64,000 bases of DNA from Porticoccus sp964276025 (GTDB taxonomy: Bacteria; Pseudomonadota; Gammaproteobacteria; Pseudomonadales; Porticoccaceae): the NCBI GenBank assembly GCA_964276025.1, contig CAXYDD010000003.1, positions 7,612 to 71,611 of the forward strand. Direction: 5' to 3'. Below the pieces are notes generated by a model that saw nothing but the letters and a program-made list of their open reading frames with translations, was not told the DNA's origin and searched no databases. A program made the position numbers and the translations under genes. Below are positions 1 to 9,065 of this stretch, piece after piece (positions within the stretch are counted from its first letter, which is position 1; each line of letters opens with the position of its first letter).

Positions 1-379
1 TAAAAACCATTCATAAGGTTGATTTAAATAGCCAGATAAAAGTCTGCGACCCAAGCTATACTCAATTTTTAGAGTGAACCGTGTCTGAATATATATATTG
101 AATGCCTTAAGACTAAGTGATATCAATAAAAGCAAAAAAACAATCGTGCCTAATAAAAATAAAAAGTCATGTGAGCTTTGATACCCAGAAAATTCATATA
201 ACCCAGCAAGATACTCATTAGTTTGAACGAGCCCAGGATTCGATAAAACAGCAATAAATGGCATAATTGAAGCAATTCCAATAACATCCACCAGAGCCAC
301 GACTAAAACCCACATAGTTTAAAAAAAATGCACGAGTACGTTCAGCTGGCAGGAGAAGATCAAGTAAAATCTTTAACAT
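1..379 (-). pseudogene. ABC transporter membrane/ATPase protein, 5' part, frameshifted
   Basis: This is the N-terminal end of a one-chain ABC transporter (membrane domain then, presumably, ATPase) that runs off the left edge. An ATG at 379-377 opens a short frame (MLKILLDLLLPAERTRAFFL). The rest continues in another frame from 315 to position 1, giving 105 codons (MWVLVVALVDVIGIASIMPF, then a NPGLVQTN-type loop and LNQPYEWFL). This resembles the first two membrane helices of PglK-like or lipid/oligosaccharide ABC exporters. Removing one A from the AAA at about 321-323 on the minus strand joins the frames, so this is a one-base insertion next to an 8-T run, or a sequencing error. The ATPase domain lies outside the window. 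The family call is good; the substrate is unknown. Confidence 0.6.
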
Positions 380-765
380 TTAAATAAAAACCTTATGTTA
401 ATGTCTGTTTGATTATGAAAAATTATGACTTCTATACTTTAGGATGTGGAGAATTCACCTGGGAGTAGTCACATTTTAAAGATATAAGTATATGAAATAG
501 ATACTATTTTATAGAAATTTTGTATGATTTTTTTCTTGGGCAGGCTACCGCAGGACATGCAATGTCTTGCAGTCAAATTTAATGGAAAAAAATGATCTAT
601 TCTTAACGCTCATTTAAAATATTTCCAATGATTAGAGCTTACCATAGTTAATTCGTAAACTGGCAGATTTTTTGTATATATATTTTATAAAAAAATATAT
701 ATATCAATAGTTTAGTGACATATATAAATAACGATGAGATTATTGCATTAAAAATAATAAATTTT
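380..765. other. AT-rich intergenic region
   Basis: About 390 bases with no credible reading frame. It contains alternating TA tracts near 675-730. I see no recognisable promoter pair or RNA gene; it probably holds the promoter of the leftward ABC transporter gene. Confidence 0.5.
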
Positions 766-789
766 GATAGATAAAAATTTTCATCTATC
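766..789 (-). terminator. Probable terminator after tRNA-Ser(GGA)
   Basis: GATAGAT (766-772) pairs with ATCTATC (783-789) around an AT-rich centre. On the minus strand it lies just beyond the 3' end of tRNA-Ser and is followed by an A/T-rich tail with a later T run. The stem is weak in GC. Confidence 0.4.
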
Positions 790-802
790 CATATTATTTA
801 TT

Positions 803-890
803 TGGCGGTGAGAGAGGGATTCGAACCCTCGGTACGTTGCCGTACACACGCTTTCCAAGCGGGCGCCTTAAGCCACTCGGCCACCTCACC
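803..890 (-). tRNA. tRNA-Ser(GGA)
   Basis: The minus strand reads GGTGAGGTGGCCGAGTGG at the 5' end. It has a class II long variable arm, anticodon loop TTGGAAA (anticodon GGA), T arm GGTTCGAATCC and acceptor CTCACC with G discriminator. CCA is encoded. It reads UCC and UCU serine codons. Confidence 0.95.
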
Positions 891-1005
891 ATAAAATATA
901 TAGATCTCGAACTGCAAAGGAGAAAATTTTTTAATCAAGCATTTAATCTGAAAAAATAAACTATCGCGCCACGACTGTATACAAGCTATTAACCAATAGC
1001 AATCA

Positions 1006-1566
1006 TCAGGGCCAGCTCTTAAAGAAATCGGTTGTATTGAGTTGAGGTGTTTTAGTCCTAAGCCCATCAGGAGCAGTACCTAAATACAAAAAACCAACAA
1101 TTTTTTCGTTAACATCTAGGCCTAATTTTTTTGAAAAAGTACTATCATACGCTATATCACCAGTTCGCCAAATAGCTCCTAAGTCTAGGGCATACGCGGC
1201 ATTAAGCATATTTTGTGCGGCAGCCCCAGCTGAGATGAGCTGTTCAATTTCTGGAACTCTTGGGTGCTGCTTTATACAAGCAACTACAACTATAATAGTT
1301 GGAGCTCTCATTGCTTTTTTAAATATTATCTGACTTACTTTTTCATTCAAATCCATTGCTCTATGTTTTTCAGCAACTACAAAAAGATCGCCCAATTTTT
1401 CTCGGCCTTCGCCCTCTATAACTAAAAACCTCCATGGTCTTAATCGACCATGATCTGCAGCTCTTAAGGCTGCTTTCTTGATACTTTCGAGCGCCTTTTT
1501 CGTAGGGCCAGGTTCAACTAGTCTGGCACTGGAAACCCGACTTTGCAGTGCTTTAAGTGCATCCAT
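1006..1566 (-). CDS. Nitroreductase family protein, YdjA-like
   Basis: A 186-residue FMN-dependent nitroreductase-fold oxidoreductase, close in length to E. coli YdjA (183). Visible family features are the phosphate-binding RLRPWRF (residues 41-47), AAQNMLNAA (116-124) and GAIWRTG (130-136). Family members bind FMN as dimers and use NAD(P)H; the physiological substrate of YdjA is not established. The gene stands alone between tRNA-Ser and queF, both on the same strand. The ATG at 1566 fits the family N terminus. Confidence 0.85.
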   Translation of the reverse strand: MDALKALQSRVSSARLVEPGPTKKALESIKKAALRAADHGRLRPWRFLVIEGEGREKLGDLFVVAEKHRAMDLNEKVSQIIFKKAMRAPTIIVVVACIKQHPRVPEIEQLISAGAAAQNMLNAAYALDLGAIWRTGDIAYDSTFSKKLGLDVNEKIVGFLYLGTAPDGLRTKTPQLNTTDFFKSWP

Positions 1567-1632
1567 CTCTTAGCCTTTAAATAAAAAATACCTAAAATAT
1601 ACAATTAAATTTGGATTAAACACAAGTATAGC

Positions 1633-2457
1633 CTATTGTCGCGATATACGAGCTAATGGTGGTTTCATTTTTTTTGAACTTCGGTATGGATTAATATCCA
1701 AACCACCACGTCGGGTATATCTCGCATAAACCTCTAAATCATTTGGCAGACATGAAGAAGATATATCTAAGAATATACGCTCAACACACTGCTCATGAAA
1801 ATCTTGTTGATTGCGATATGAAATTATATATTTGAGCAGGCCGTCCCTATCAATCGGTTGACCTGTATATCTAATCATAATGCTGGCCCAATCGGGCTGA
1901 TCTGTTACTGGACAATTAGTTTTTAATAAATGACTGTATAATGTTTCTGTAACTAGCTTGTCAGTATGCTCTATGTCTAACAAAGATGGATCAGGATCAT
2001 ATGCTTCTACCATAACATCTAAATCATCTAGCAAAATTCCTGAGAATGCAGGAAGCCCTTTATCGCATAAATCCCCCAATTCAAATATAACAACTTCAAC
2101 ACTCCCCCCAGCGCAATTGGATATATCATCTATAATGACACTTAAAAAATGAGCTTTAGATTCATACTTGGTTTGATTCATAGAATTGAAATACAGTTTA
2201 AGTGACTTTGATTCTATAATATTTTTTGTATCGTATTGGAATACAATCTGGGCAGTGGCAACTACAGGCTTCCCCTTCAAATTCAACCAAGAAATTTCAT
2301 AAGCGTTCCATATATCCTCACCATAAAAACCATTTTTAACGTCAAGCTTAATCATATCTCTACCCTTCTCTCTAGGTATTGGATGCAATAGGGATGAGCT
2401 ATAATTTTTGGGGTATGGAATTTTGGCGCCGAGTGGCGAATTATTTTTAATAAACAT
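1633..2457 (-). CDS. queF: NADPH-dependent 7-cyano-7-deazaguanine reductase
   Basis: Reduces preQ0 to preQ1 with two NADPH, the last free-base step before queuosine is inserted at position 34 of tRNAs for Tyr, His, Asn and Asp. At 274 residues it is the long, tandem T-fold form (E. coli 282). The catalytic Cys182 and Asp189 sit in NCPVTDQPDW, matching E. coli Cys190 and Asp197. The NADPH-site motif ESKSLKLYF spans about residues 82-90. Other queuosine genes are not in the window. It is followed on the same strand by the ABC exporter genes upstream, with a 19-base gap to the permease gene end. Confidence 0.97.
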   Translation of the reverse strand: MFIKNNSPLGAKIPYPKNYSSSLLHPIPREKGRDMIKLDVKNGFYGEDIWNAYEISWLNLKGKPVVATAQIVFQYDTKNIIESKSLKLYFNSMNQTKYESKAHFLSVIIDDISNCAGGSVEVVIFELGDLCDKGLPAFSGILLDDLDVMVEAYDPDPSLLDIEHTDKLVTETLYSHLLKTNCPVTDQPDWASIMIRYTGQPIDRDGLLKYIISYRNQQDFHEQCVERIFLDISSSCLPNDLEVYARYTRRGGLDINPYRSSKKMKPPLARISRQ

Positions 2458-2476
2458 AAGTATCTTTTTACTCTAG

Positions 2477-3250
2477 TTAAGATCTTAGCCGCTTTCCTTG
2501 ATTGAGTAGGTGCAGTGAATAATAAAAAAGAAGTACACAGAGAACAACAACAATAGCAAACGCACGTGATATATCTATGTCGGTAACACCTAACAAGCCA
2601 TATCTAAATGCATTAACCATATAAAGGATAGGATTCATCATTGATATGCTCTGCCAAAATTCAGATAACATTTGTATCGAATAAAAAACTCCGCCCAAAT
2701 AAGTAAGGGGCGTTAAAACAAAAACTGGAACTATAGATATGTCATCAAAACTATTAGCGAAAATCGCATTTATAAAACCGGTCAGCGAAAATAGCACTGA
2801 TGCGAGTATTATAATAAAAATAGTGATGGAAAAATTATAAACCTCAAAATCGGTAAAAAAGAGTGACAGGCATGTCACAATAAATCCCACAGACAGCCCA
2901 CGTAAAACTCCTCCAATTACATAACCCCATAATAATACATAGCTTGGAACGGGTGACACCAATACCTCTTCAATAGATCTATGCATTTTAGCCCCAAAAA
3001 AAGATGACACTACATTACCATATGAGTTTGTAATGACAGACATCATAATTAGACCAGGTACAACAAATTCAATATAAGGAAGACCAGACATGCTACCAAT
3101 TCTTGGACCAATAAGTGTTCCAAAAATTATGAAATATAAAGTTATAGTGATAGCTGGCGGCAGAAGTGTTTGTGGCCATATTCGAGTAAATCTTCTGATT
3201 TCTTTCACCAAAATGGTAAGAAAAGCTATCCATTGCCCTTTATAATCCAA
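2477..3250 (-). CDS. yadH: ABC-2 type exporter permease, YadH-like
   Basis: A 257-residue integral membrane permease of the ABC-2 family with six predicted helices. The family hallmark is around YIEFVVPGLIMMSVITNSYGN (split here across about residues 59-79) and LTPLTYLGGVFYS (about 180-192). It is paired with the ATPase gene directly upstream, whose end overlaps its start by 11 bases, so translation is probably coupled. The ATPase-permease pair matches E. coli YadG/YadH in size and sequence character. The substrate of YadGH is unknown. Confidence 0.9.
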   Translation of the reverse strand: MDYKGQWIAFLTILVKEIRRFTRIWPQTLLPPAITITLYFIIFGTLIGPRIGSMSGLPYIEFVVPGLIMMSVITNSYGNVVSSFFGAKMHRSIEEVLVSPVPSYVLLWGYVIGGVLRGLSVGFIVTCLSLFFTDFEVYNFSITIFIIILASVLFSLTGFINAIFANSFDDISIVPVFVLTPLTYLGGVFYSIQMLSEFWQSISMMNPILYMVNAFRYGLLGVTDIDISRAFAIVVVLCVLLFYYSLHLLNQGKRLRS

Positions 3251-4190
3251 TTAATGGCTCCTTAATCTCTTTTGTATTTGGTTGGACTAACGAAAGAAAC
3301 AATTCCTCTAGCCTATTAGACTTATTTCTCATACTTGAAATTTCTATTCCTTGATCACTAAAGTTAGTGAATAAAGTATTCAATGATCTATTATTTTCGA
3401 CTTCCACCTCAAAGCTGTTGGAGTCAATGATCAATCCCTTATACCCTTCCATCTCAGGTAGTTTTGATATTTTTTCACGTGTATTAAATATGAAAGATTC
3501 AGTATTTAGCTGCCTAAGTAAGTCTCTGGTCGAGGTATTTTGAATAATTTTTCCACGATCGATGATCGCTATATTCCGACACAGAGATTCAGCTTCCTCA
3601 AGATAATGGGTTGTTAAAATAATTGTTGTGCCATCATCATTGATTTTTTTCAGGAACTCCCACATGGATCTTCTTAATTCTATATCCACTCCAGCCGTAG
3701 GTTCGTCTAAAATCAACAATTTAGGTTCATGCACCAGAGCTCTTGCTATCATTAGTCTTCGTTTCATTCCACCAGAAAGCATTCTTGGAGTTTGATCGCG
3801 CTTGTCCCATAAACTCAAAAGCTTTAAATATTTCTCTGCTCTCTTTCTAGATACTGATGAAGAAAGACCAAAATATCCACCTTGGGTTTTTATGATATCG
3901 AAAACTTTTTCAAAATTATTGAAATTTATTTCTTGCGGAACAACTCCAACATTTTTTTTTATTATTGGAAAATCTTTATCTATACTCATACCGAATACAG
4001 TTACGCTGCCTGATGTTTTTTTCACTAAGGAAGAAATAATACCCAAAATTGTTGATTTGCCAGCTCCATTTGGCCCCAGAAGTGCAAAGAAGTCACCTTG
4101 TTTAACTTCAATATCAACGCCCTTCAGCGCTAAAAGACCTGTGTCGTATTCTTTAAAAAGATTTTTTATAGTCAAGCACGAATTTTTCAT
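3240..4190 (-). CDS. yadG: ABC exporter ATP-binding protein, YadG-like
   Basis: The 316-residue ATPase subunit that should energise the ABC-2 permease encoded next. Walker A is GPNGAGKS (39-46), the signature LSGGMKRR (138-145), Walker B with catalytic Glu LLILDEPT (158-165), and the switch His lies in TTHYLEEAE. The C-terminal 90 residues after the nucleotide-binding domain are typical of DrrA/YadG-type exporters. Its 3' end overlaps the permease start by 11 bases. Confidence 0.93.
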   Translation of the reverse strand: MKNSCLTIKNLFKEYDTGLLALKGVDIEVKQGDFFALLGPNGAGKSTILGIISSLVKKTSGSVTVFGMSIDKDFPIIKKNVGVVPQEINFNNFEKVFDIIKTQGGYFGLSSSVSRKRAEKYLKLLSLWDKRDQTPRMLSGGMKRRLMIARALVHEPKLLILDEPTAGVDIELRRSMWEFLKKINDDGTTIILTTHYLEEAESLCRNIAIIDRGKIIQNTSTRDLLRQLNTESFIFNTREKISKLPEMEGYKGLIIDSNSFEVEVENNRSLNTLFTNFSDQGIEISSMRNKSNRLEELFLSLVQPNTKEIKEPLIGL

Positions 4191-4323
4191 AGTTTTGTTA
4201 ATCTACTAATTTATGGTTTCAACTGCGAGACTTAATTTTATTTTTGTAGGAAAAAATTAGCAAAAATATTCAATAAAGGATAATTTCTACAAATTACTTA
4301 AAAATTAAACCGCATTATTTTTG

Positions 4324-4353
4324 AAAAATACAACAGAACTTGGTTGTATTTTT
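4324..4353 (-). terminator. Intrinsic terminator of the tRNA-Glu/tRNA-Gly transcript
   Basis: AAAAATACAAC (4324-4334) and GTTGTATTTTT (4343-4353) form an 11-bp perfect stem with an 8-base loop. It starts three bases beyond the encoded CCA of tRNA-Gly. On the minus strand the stem ends in a run of T, as expected for an intrinsic terminator. Confidence 0.75.
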
Positions 4354-4356
4354 AAT

Positions 4357-4432
4357 TGGAGCGGGAAACCGGGTTCGAACCGGCGACCTCAACCTTGGCA
4401 AGGTTGCGCTCTACCAACTGAGCTATTCCCGC
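4357..4432 (-). tRNA. tRNA-Gly(GCC)
   Basis: The minus strand starts GCGGGAATAGCTCAGTTGG and ends with acceptor TCCCGC, T discriminator and encoded CCA. The anticodon loop TTGCCAA gives GCC. It is 76 bases long and lies directly downstream of tRNA-Glu, so the two are probably co-transcribed. Confidence 0.96.
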
Positions 4433-4466
4433 AGTTTCTTTGCAATAAGAACAAAGCAACGAAAAA

Positions 4467-4542
4467 TGGCGTCCCGTAGGGGAGTCGAACCCCTGTTACC
4501 GCCGTGAAAGGGCGGTGTCCTAGGCCTCTAGACGAACGGGAC
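4467..4542 (-). tRNA. tRNA-Glu(TTC)
   Basis: The minus strand starts GTCCCGTTCGTCTAGAGGCC, has anticodon loop CTTTCAC (anticodon TTC), and ends GGGAC-G-CCA with CCA encoded. It is 76 bases long and is the first tRNA of a Glu-Gly pair, 34 bases from tRNA-Gly. Confidence 0.96.
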
Positions 4543-4679
4543 TAAAATTTCCTTTAAAAAAAACTTAACATTCTTTAAAAAGGGAGGCGCGCATTTTATG
4601 AAGCGGGCTCTAGACTGTCAAGCCTACTTTATATCCTGCTCGTTAAAATAAAATATACAATTTCAAATATTATTTAAAT

Positions 4680-5072
4680 TTATTTATGGACCAGGCTCAA
4701 TGAGAGAGAATTTATGCAATATCGCAAGCCTGTTGGATCAGGTCCATCAGTGAATAGATGCCCTAAATGAGATCCACAATATGCGCAAACAACCTCAACC
4801 CGCTCCATACCATAACTGTTATCTGAATACTTATTTACTGCACAATCACTAATTACTTCAAAAAAACTAGGCCATCCAGAGCCGGAGTCGTACTTTTTTT
4901 TTGAATCAAATAAAGGCTCTCTACAGCATTTACAAATATAAACACCTACCGTCTTTTCAGTGTTAAATTTTCCCGAAAATGCTGGTTCTGTACCTTTTTC
5001 CCAGCAGACATTGAACGTTTCCGGAGATAATTTTTTGCGCCACTCCTCTTTATTAAGTTTTTTGTTCTTCAT
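4680..5072 (-). CDS. msrB: Peptide-methionine (R)-S-oxide reductase MsrB
   Basis: Repairs methionine-R-sulfoxide in proteins. The 130-residue chain has the two structural zinc CxxC pairs (Cys47/Cys50 in ICKCC and Cys96/Cys99 in CAYC), SGSGWPSF (63-70), HLGHLF, and the catalytic Cys119 in RYCINS. Family members usually end RYCINSASL; here it is RYCINSLSL, a mild change. It is divergent from alaA, whose start lies about 90 bases away. Confidence 0.96.
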   Translation of the reverse strand: MKNKKLNKEEWRKKLSPETFNVCWEKGTEPAFSGKFNTEKTVGVYICKCCREPLFDSKKKYDSGSGWPSFFEVISDCAVNKYSDNSYGMERVEVVCAYCGSHLGHLFTDGPDPTGLRYCINSLSLSLVHK

Positions 5073-5164
5073 AGCATCAATCCCCTACTTTTTTTAGCTA
5101 TCGGTGTAATTTGATATACAATAGTCTAATTATAATTAATTGAAATTTATTGATAAAGATATCT

Positions 5165-6397
5165 ATGCAATATATTAAACAATCAAAAAAATTAGATGAT
5201 GTTTGTTATGACATTCGTGGCCCAATTCATGAGCATGCAAATCGCTTAGAAGAGGATGGTCACCGTATTCTCAAGCTTAACATAGGGAATCCTGGTGCAT
5301 TTGGTTTTGATGCGCCAGATGAAACAATCAAGGACGTCATACATAACTTACCAGAAGCTCAAGGATATTGTCATTCAAAAGGTCTTTATAGCGCAAGAAA
5401 AGCTGTTATGCAGCGATGTCAAATTATGGGTATACCAGATGTTGAAGTTGATGATATTTTTTTGGGCAACGGTGTCAGTGAATTAATAGTAATGGCTATG
5501 CAAGCTTTGCTTAATAATGAAGATGAGATTTTAATTCCCGCTCCAGACTACCCGCTTTGGACTGCTGCTGTAAATCTAGCAGGGGGCAAAGCTGTTCATT
5601 ATCTTTGTGATGAAAAAAATGACTGGCAACCAAATATTGATGACATTGCTAAAAAAATTACAACAAAAACTCGTGGTATTGTCGTTATAAATCCAAATAA
5701 TCCGACTGGGGCGGTATATAGCAAAAATACTTTGGATAAAATAATTTCGCTAGCTAGAAAACATAGTCTGATAATTTATGCTGATGAAATATATGATCGT
5801 ATCTTATTTGACGGAGCTAAACACATTCCTATTGCCAGCCTGGCAAGTGATGTGCTTTTCGTTACATTAAACGGACTATCCAAAACCTATAGACTTGCCG
5901 GTTTTAGATCAGGGTGGCTAGTGGTAAGTGGTGCCAAAGAGATGGCCAAGAGCTATCTTGAGGGTCTCGAAACACTTTCCTCTGTTAGACTTTGCGCTAA
6001 TGTCCCTGCTATGTACGCAATTCAAACTGCATTGGGTGGACATCAAAGTATCGAGGACTTAACTGGGCCAGGGGGGCGACTACTACTTCAAAGAGATACT
6101 GCTTGGTCTCTTCTGACTAGTATACCTGGTGTAAGCTGTGTAAAACCAAAAGCAGCAATGTACTTATTCCCTCGTTTAGACCCAAAAATATATCCAATAA
6201 AAGATGATGAAAGTTTTGTATTAGACTTATTGCTTGAACAGAAAATTCTTTTAGTTCAAGGTACAGCTTTTAATTGGCCGGATCCGGATCATTTTCGTAT
6301 TGTTTTTTTACCAAGAGAAGATGATATAACAGAAGCGATTCAGAGATTATCTAGGTTTTTGAAAAAATATCGTATTGATAATGGGACCGATGCTTAA
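5165..6397 (+). CDS. alaA: Glutamate-pyruvate aminotransferase AlaA
   Basis: A class I/II PLP-dependent aminotransferase that makes alanine from pyruvate with glutamate. It matches E. coli AlaA almost throughout, including YDIRGP near the start, LNIGNPGAFGFDAPDE, AQGYCHSKGLYSARKA, PAPDYPLWTAAV, INPNNPTGAVYS, the PLP-lysine motif NGLSKTYRLAGFRSGW and the tail LLVQGTAFNWPDPDHFRI. I chose the ATG at 5165 (410 residues), which fits the family start. An in-frame TTG at 5150 would add five residues. Confidence 0.95.
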   Translation: MQYIKQSKKLDDVCYDIRGPIHEHANRLEEDGHRILKLNIGNPGAFGFDAPDETIKDVIHNLPEAQGYCHSKGLYSARKAVMQRCQIMGIPDVEVDDIFLGNGVSELIVMAMQALLNNEDEILIPAPDYPLWTAAVNLAGGKAVHYLCDEKNDWQPNIDDIAKKITTKTRGIVVINPNNPTGAVYSKNTLDKIISLARKHSLIIYADEIYDRILFDGAKHIPIASLASDVLFVTLNGLSKTYRLAGFRSGWLVVSGAKEMAKSYLEGLETLSSVRLCANVPAMYAIQTALGGHQSIEDLTGPGGRLLLQRDTAWSLLTSIPGVSCVKPKAAMYLFPRLDPKIYPIKDDESFVLDLLLEQKILLVQGTAFNWPDPDHFRIVFLPREDDITEAIQRLSRFLKKYRIDNGTDA

Positions 6398-6433
6398 TTA
6401 GATTAAAAGTGTCAGGTTTAGAAAATTTCGCTA

Positions 6434-7522
6434 CTAGGTGATCCCGAAGCCGATCTTTAGTAAATTTTGTACTAGTGAGTTTTCAGTATTTTTAGTCAAA
6501 TGATATCTACTAAACTCGTATCTTTTTGGACAATTTTTTCTTAAAGCATCAAATGCAACTGAAATATCCCCTGTTGTTTTTAATAAAACATCCCTCATTT
6601 GGTGATCTATTTTTTTTATATTAAAAGTAGCAGATACTGCTGCATCTATCGAAGTGGGGGATAATTTAAAAAATTTATTCTGGGGGAGTGCGCCAGGGTA
6701 GTCAATAGCATACTTAGAGCAAAAGGCTTCAAATATCATTTCTGTTCCTTTAATTTTTCCATCATAGCTATAACCTGCAATATGAGGGGAACAGATATCG
6801 ACTAACTCAAGCAGAGGTAGCGAAATATTCGGCTCATCCTCCCATACATCAAGAGACACCTGACAGGAGCTGGTTAACAAAAAATTCATTAATGATTTAT
6901 TGTCAATTACGGCGCCTCTACTAGAATTGACTAATAAAATATCTTTTTTAAGTCTCAAAAAGACTTCATCATTGAATAAATGATAGGTCGGGAAAGGTCC
7001 ATCGATAGTTAAGGGTACGTGTATCGATAAAATATCTGACTTGATTGCCTCCTCAAAGGATCCTAAGTATTTATTTTTTTTGGCATCCAAAAATGGATCA
7101 TAACAGTGACACTTCACTCCAATATCATTAAGAATACGATATAGTTTACCACCAATATTTCCACATCCAATTATGCCGACAGTCTGATCCATCCAGCCGG
7201 AACGCAAAGAGCATAAAACTGATATGACATACTGAATAACTGCGCTTGAGTTACAACCTGGAGCATTGGAAAAATCGATCCCCTGCTCTCGCAGATAAGA
7301 TTCGTCAATATGATCGGAACCAATGGTTGCAGATCCAACAAACCTTATCTTACTATTTTTTAATAAATTTTCATTTACTTGCGTAATAGATCTTACTAAT
7401 AAAACGTCAGCGAATCTAACGTCTTCTGAACAGATTTCTCGGCCAGGTAGCATTGTAATATCGCCATAGGGAGAGAATAGCTCTTGCACCAAAGGCATAC
7501 TATTATCAGCAATAATTTTCAT
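6434..7522 (-). CDS. pdxB: Erythronate-4-phosphate dehydrogenase
   Basis: Second step of DXP-dependent pyridoxal-phosphate synthesis: oxidises 4-phosphoerythronate with NAD. The 362-residue protein has a D-2-hydroxyacid dehydrogenase core with PdxB-specific NAPGCNS near residue 87, the Rossmann glycine loop VGIIGCGNIGGKL, LVNSSRGAVIDN, DVWEDEP and the catalytic His in CSPHIAGYSYDGKIKG. The C-terminal dimerisation extension of PdxB is also present. The gene is convergent with alaA, a PLP enzyme gene; no terminator is visible between them. Confidence 0.96.
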   Translation of the reverse strand: MKIIADNSMPLVQELFSPYGDITMLPGREICSEDVRFADVLLVRSITQVNENLLKNSKIRFVGSATIGSDHIDESYLREQGIDFSNAPGCNSSAVIQYVISVLCSLRSGWMDQTVGIIGCGNIGGKLYRILNDIGVKCHCYDPFLDAKKNKYLGSFEEAIKSDILSIHVPLTIDGPFPTYHLFNDEVFLRLKKDILLVNSSRGAVIDNKSLMNFLLTSSCQVSLDVWEDEPNISLPLLELVDICSPHIAGYSYDGKIKGTEMIFEAFCSKYAIDYPGALPQNKFFKLSPTSIDAAVSATFNIKKIDHQMRDVLLKTTGDISVAFDALRKNCPKRYEFSRYHLTKNTENSLVQNLLKIGFGIT

Positions 7523-7548
7523 TATATTGAACCCATTTTATGAACTTA

Positions 7549-8127
7549 TTACTCTGAGAAAAATTGATAAAGAGATGAATCAAAAGGATTTATACCAGTA
7601 TAGCAAACTAAAGCATTTACAAATAATAATGCTCGATTTGGTAAAGATTCAATACACCAACTATGAGCTTGGTCAGATATTGATTTTAAAAAATAATAGC
7701 TGGGTTCTGTATCGTCATCTAAATTATCTACACTGATATTAAATGTGTTATTTGAGGCAATAGAAAAAATCCACTCAAGGGCTTGGGGTTTAATTTCAAC
7801 CTCTTCAAATATTTTTTGTTCAATGTTTGATCTTCCATCTTTATTATACCAGTAACCATAATCAATCATTTTGCGCCTTTTATCACCAGCGAGACACCAG
7901 TGTGCAACCTCGTGCAAAGCGCTAGAAATATAATTGCTACGAAAAATCAATCTATTAGTTTTGCAATCTGAGCTAGTAGGTAGATATATTGGCTCATTTG
8001 CACCGCCCTCAAGCCTAATATTATATTTAGAAGAAAATAAATCATTAAAAATAAGGGTTAAGTCCTCTAAACTTAATTGAACTTTATGTTTTGAAATAAA
8101 GGGTTTTGGAATCGGGAATATCACCAC
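7549..8127 (-). CDS. epmC: Elongation factor P hydroxylase EpmC (YfcM)
   Basis: Hydroxylates the beta-lysyl-lysine on elongation factor P, the last EF-P modification step. The 192-residue chain carries the family metal-site region ALHEVAHWC (H72, E73, H76), GDKRRKMIDYGYWY (81-94), DGRSNIEQKIFEEVE and KPQALEW. Length and motif order match E. coli YfcM. EpmA and EpmB, which act before it, are not in the window. It lies 26 bases upstream of pdxB on the same strand, so the two may be co-transcribed. Confidence 0.92.
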   Translation of the reverse strand: MVIFPIPKPFISKHKVQLSLEDLTLIFNDLFSSKYNIRLEGGANEPIYLPTSSDCKTNRLIFRSNYISSALHEVAHWCLAGDKRRKMIDYGYWYNKDGRSNIEQKIFEEVEIKPQALEWIFSIASNNTFNISVDNLDDDTEPSYYFLKSISDQAHSWCIESLPNRALLFVNALVCYTGINPFDSSLYQFFSE

Positions 8128-8300
8128 TTAGTATTTCTCCATGTATAACGATTTATCCAGCTAAATTAGATTATATAGTTGTATATTTTTTGTATCGTAA
8201 AAATTAATTAAAAAAATGTGGCACTATATGTTGTACTTTTTATCAATCAGTAGTACCTTATGTTGTGTATTGAATAAAATATAAATAATTTTTTCGGTCG

Positions 8301-8320
8301 ACTATTATTTTCATAATAGT
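8301..8320. repeat. 8-bp inverted repeat upstream of the unknown gene at 8354
   Basis: ACTATTAT (8301-8308) and ATAATAGT (8313-8320) form a perfect hairpin or palindromic operator with a 4-base spacer. It ends 33 bases before the start codon of the next gene. Its function is unknown. Confidence 0.4.
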
Positions 8321-8353
8321 TATTCACATTAGCTGATATTTGAGGGATGTATT

Positions 8354-9046
8354 ATGACAACCTCAACACCAAAGTTCAAAACAGATAATGTTATTGATAT
8401 CTTTTCTCGTCAACCCTATTCGTTTTCCAGCACGAAAAAAATTAATCGCTTGGCACCCGAATATGATGGTTTGGAGATGATATATTCAAACGAAAGCAAC
8501 CCAACAAAGTTATTTAGCATTAAAGTTTTATGCTGGGGGTTGCGGTCAGATGGAGAGGTTGTTGGCCTAGTTCCATGGTTAGATAAAATTGTCCCATGTA
8601 CGGAACTTCAGGACCCTCTTAATGGTCGCTGGGAGGGATATTTTGACCCCACGAATGATGAGGTTTTTTATGAGGCGCCTGTTCATAAGATTATCGAGCT
8701 AGAGACTGCATTTGAGCAATACGGCAACTATGGAGCTTCTGAGGGTGTTATTCAAGAAATACCCGATAATATTGGCACTCATGCAGTGATTTCGAATGAT
8801 GGATTTAAGAACATAACTCTTAAAGAAGTAGTTAGCTGGACGTTACTCTCAACTGGCTCAATAGAATGCATGCTCATAAATGATTCCAAGGTTAGCTGCA
8901 CTCCTGTTCTGTCTGGAGATAAATGTCTATACGCTGGTAGCACTGAAAAGGGCTTCAAGTATTTCTTTCAACACCATATAGCAAATAAAATTAAGGCTAG
9001 GGATCCTGAGGCTCTTGAAGCTATTGCTCTACTTGTTGATACTTAG
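8354..9046 (+). CDS. Conserved hypothetical protein
   Basis: A 230-residue soluble protein that I do not recognise with confidence. It has no signal peptide or membrane segment. A middle block, VLCWGLRSDGEVVGLVPWLD (about residues 58-77), followed by GRWEGYFDP, is rich in aromatic and glycine residues and looks like a conserved beta-rich core. A GAGGGATG ribosome-binding site sits well placed before the ATG. It is convergent with yheU. Codon use and base composition look like its neighbours, so it is probably native. Confidence 0.7.
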   Translation: MTTSTPKFKTDNVIDIFSRQPYSFSSTKKINRLAPEYDGLEMIYSNESNPTKLFSIKVLCWGLRSDGEVVGLVPWLDKIVPCTELQDPLNGRWEGYFDPTNDEVFYEAPVHKIIELETAFEQYGNYGASEGVIQEIPDNIGTHAVISNDGFKNITLKEVVSWTLLSTGSIECMLINDSKVSCTPVLSGDKCLYAGSTEKGFKYFFQHHIANKIKARDPEALEAIALLVDT

Positions 9047-9065
9047 TTAATTATACAGCTAGTGA

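Noticed and set aside
798..1067. 89-codon minus-strand open frame
   Set aside because: It crosses the nitroreductase 3' end and then tRNA-Ser(GGA); not coding.
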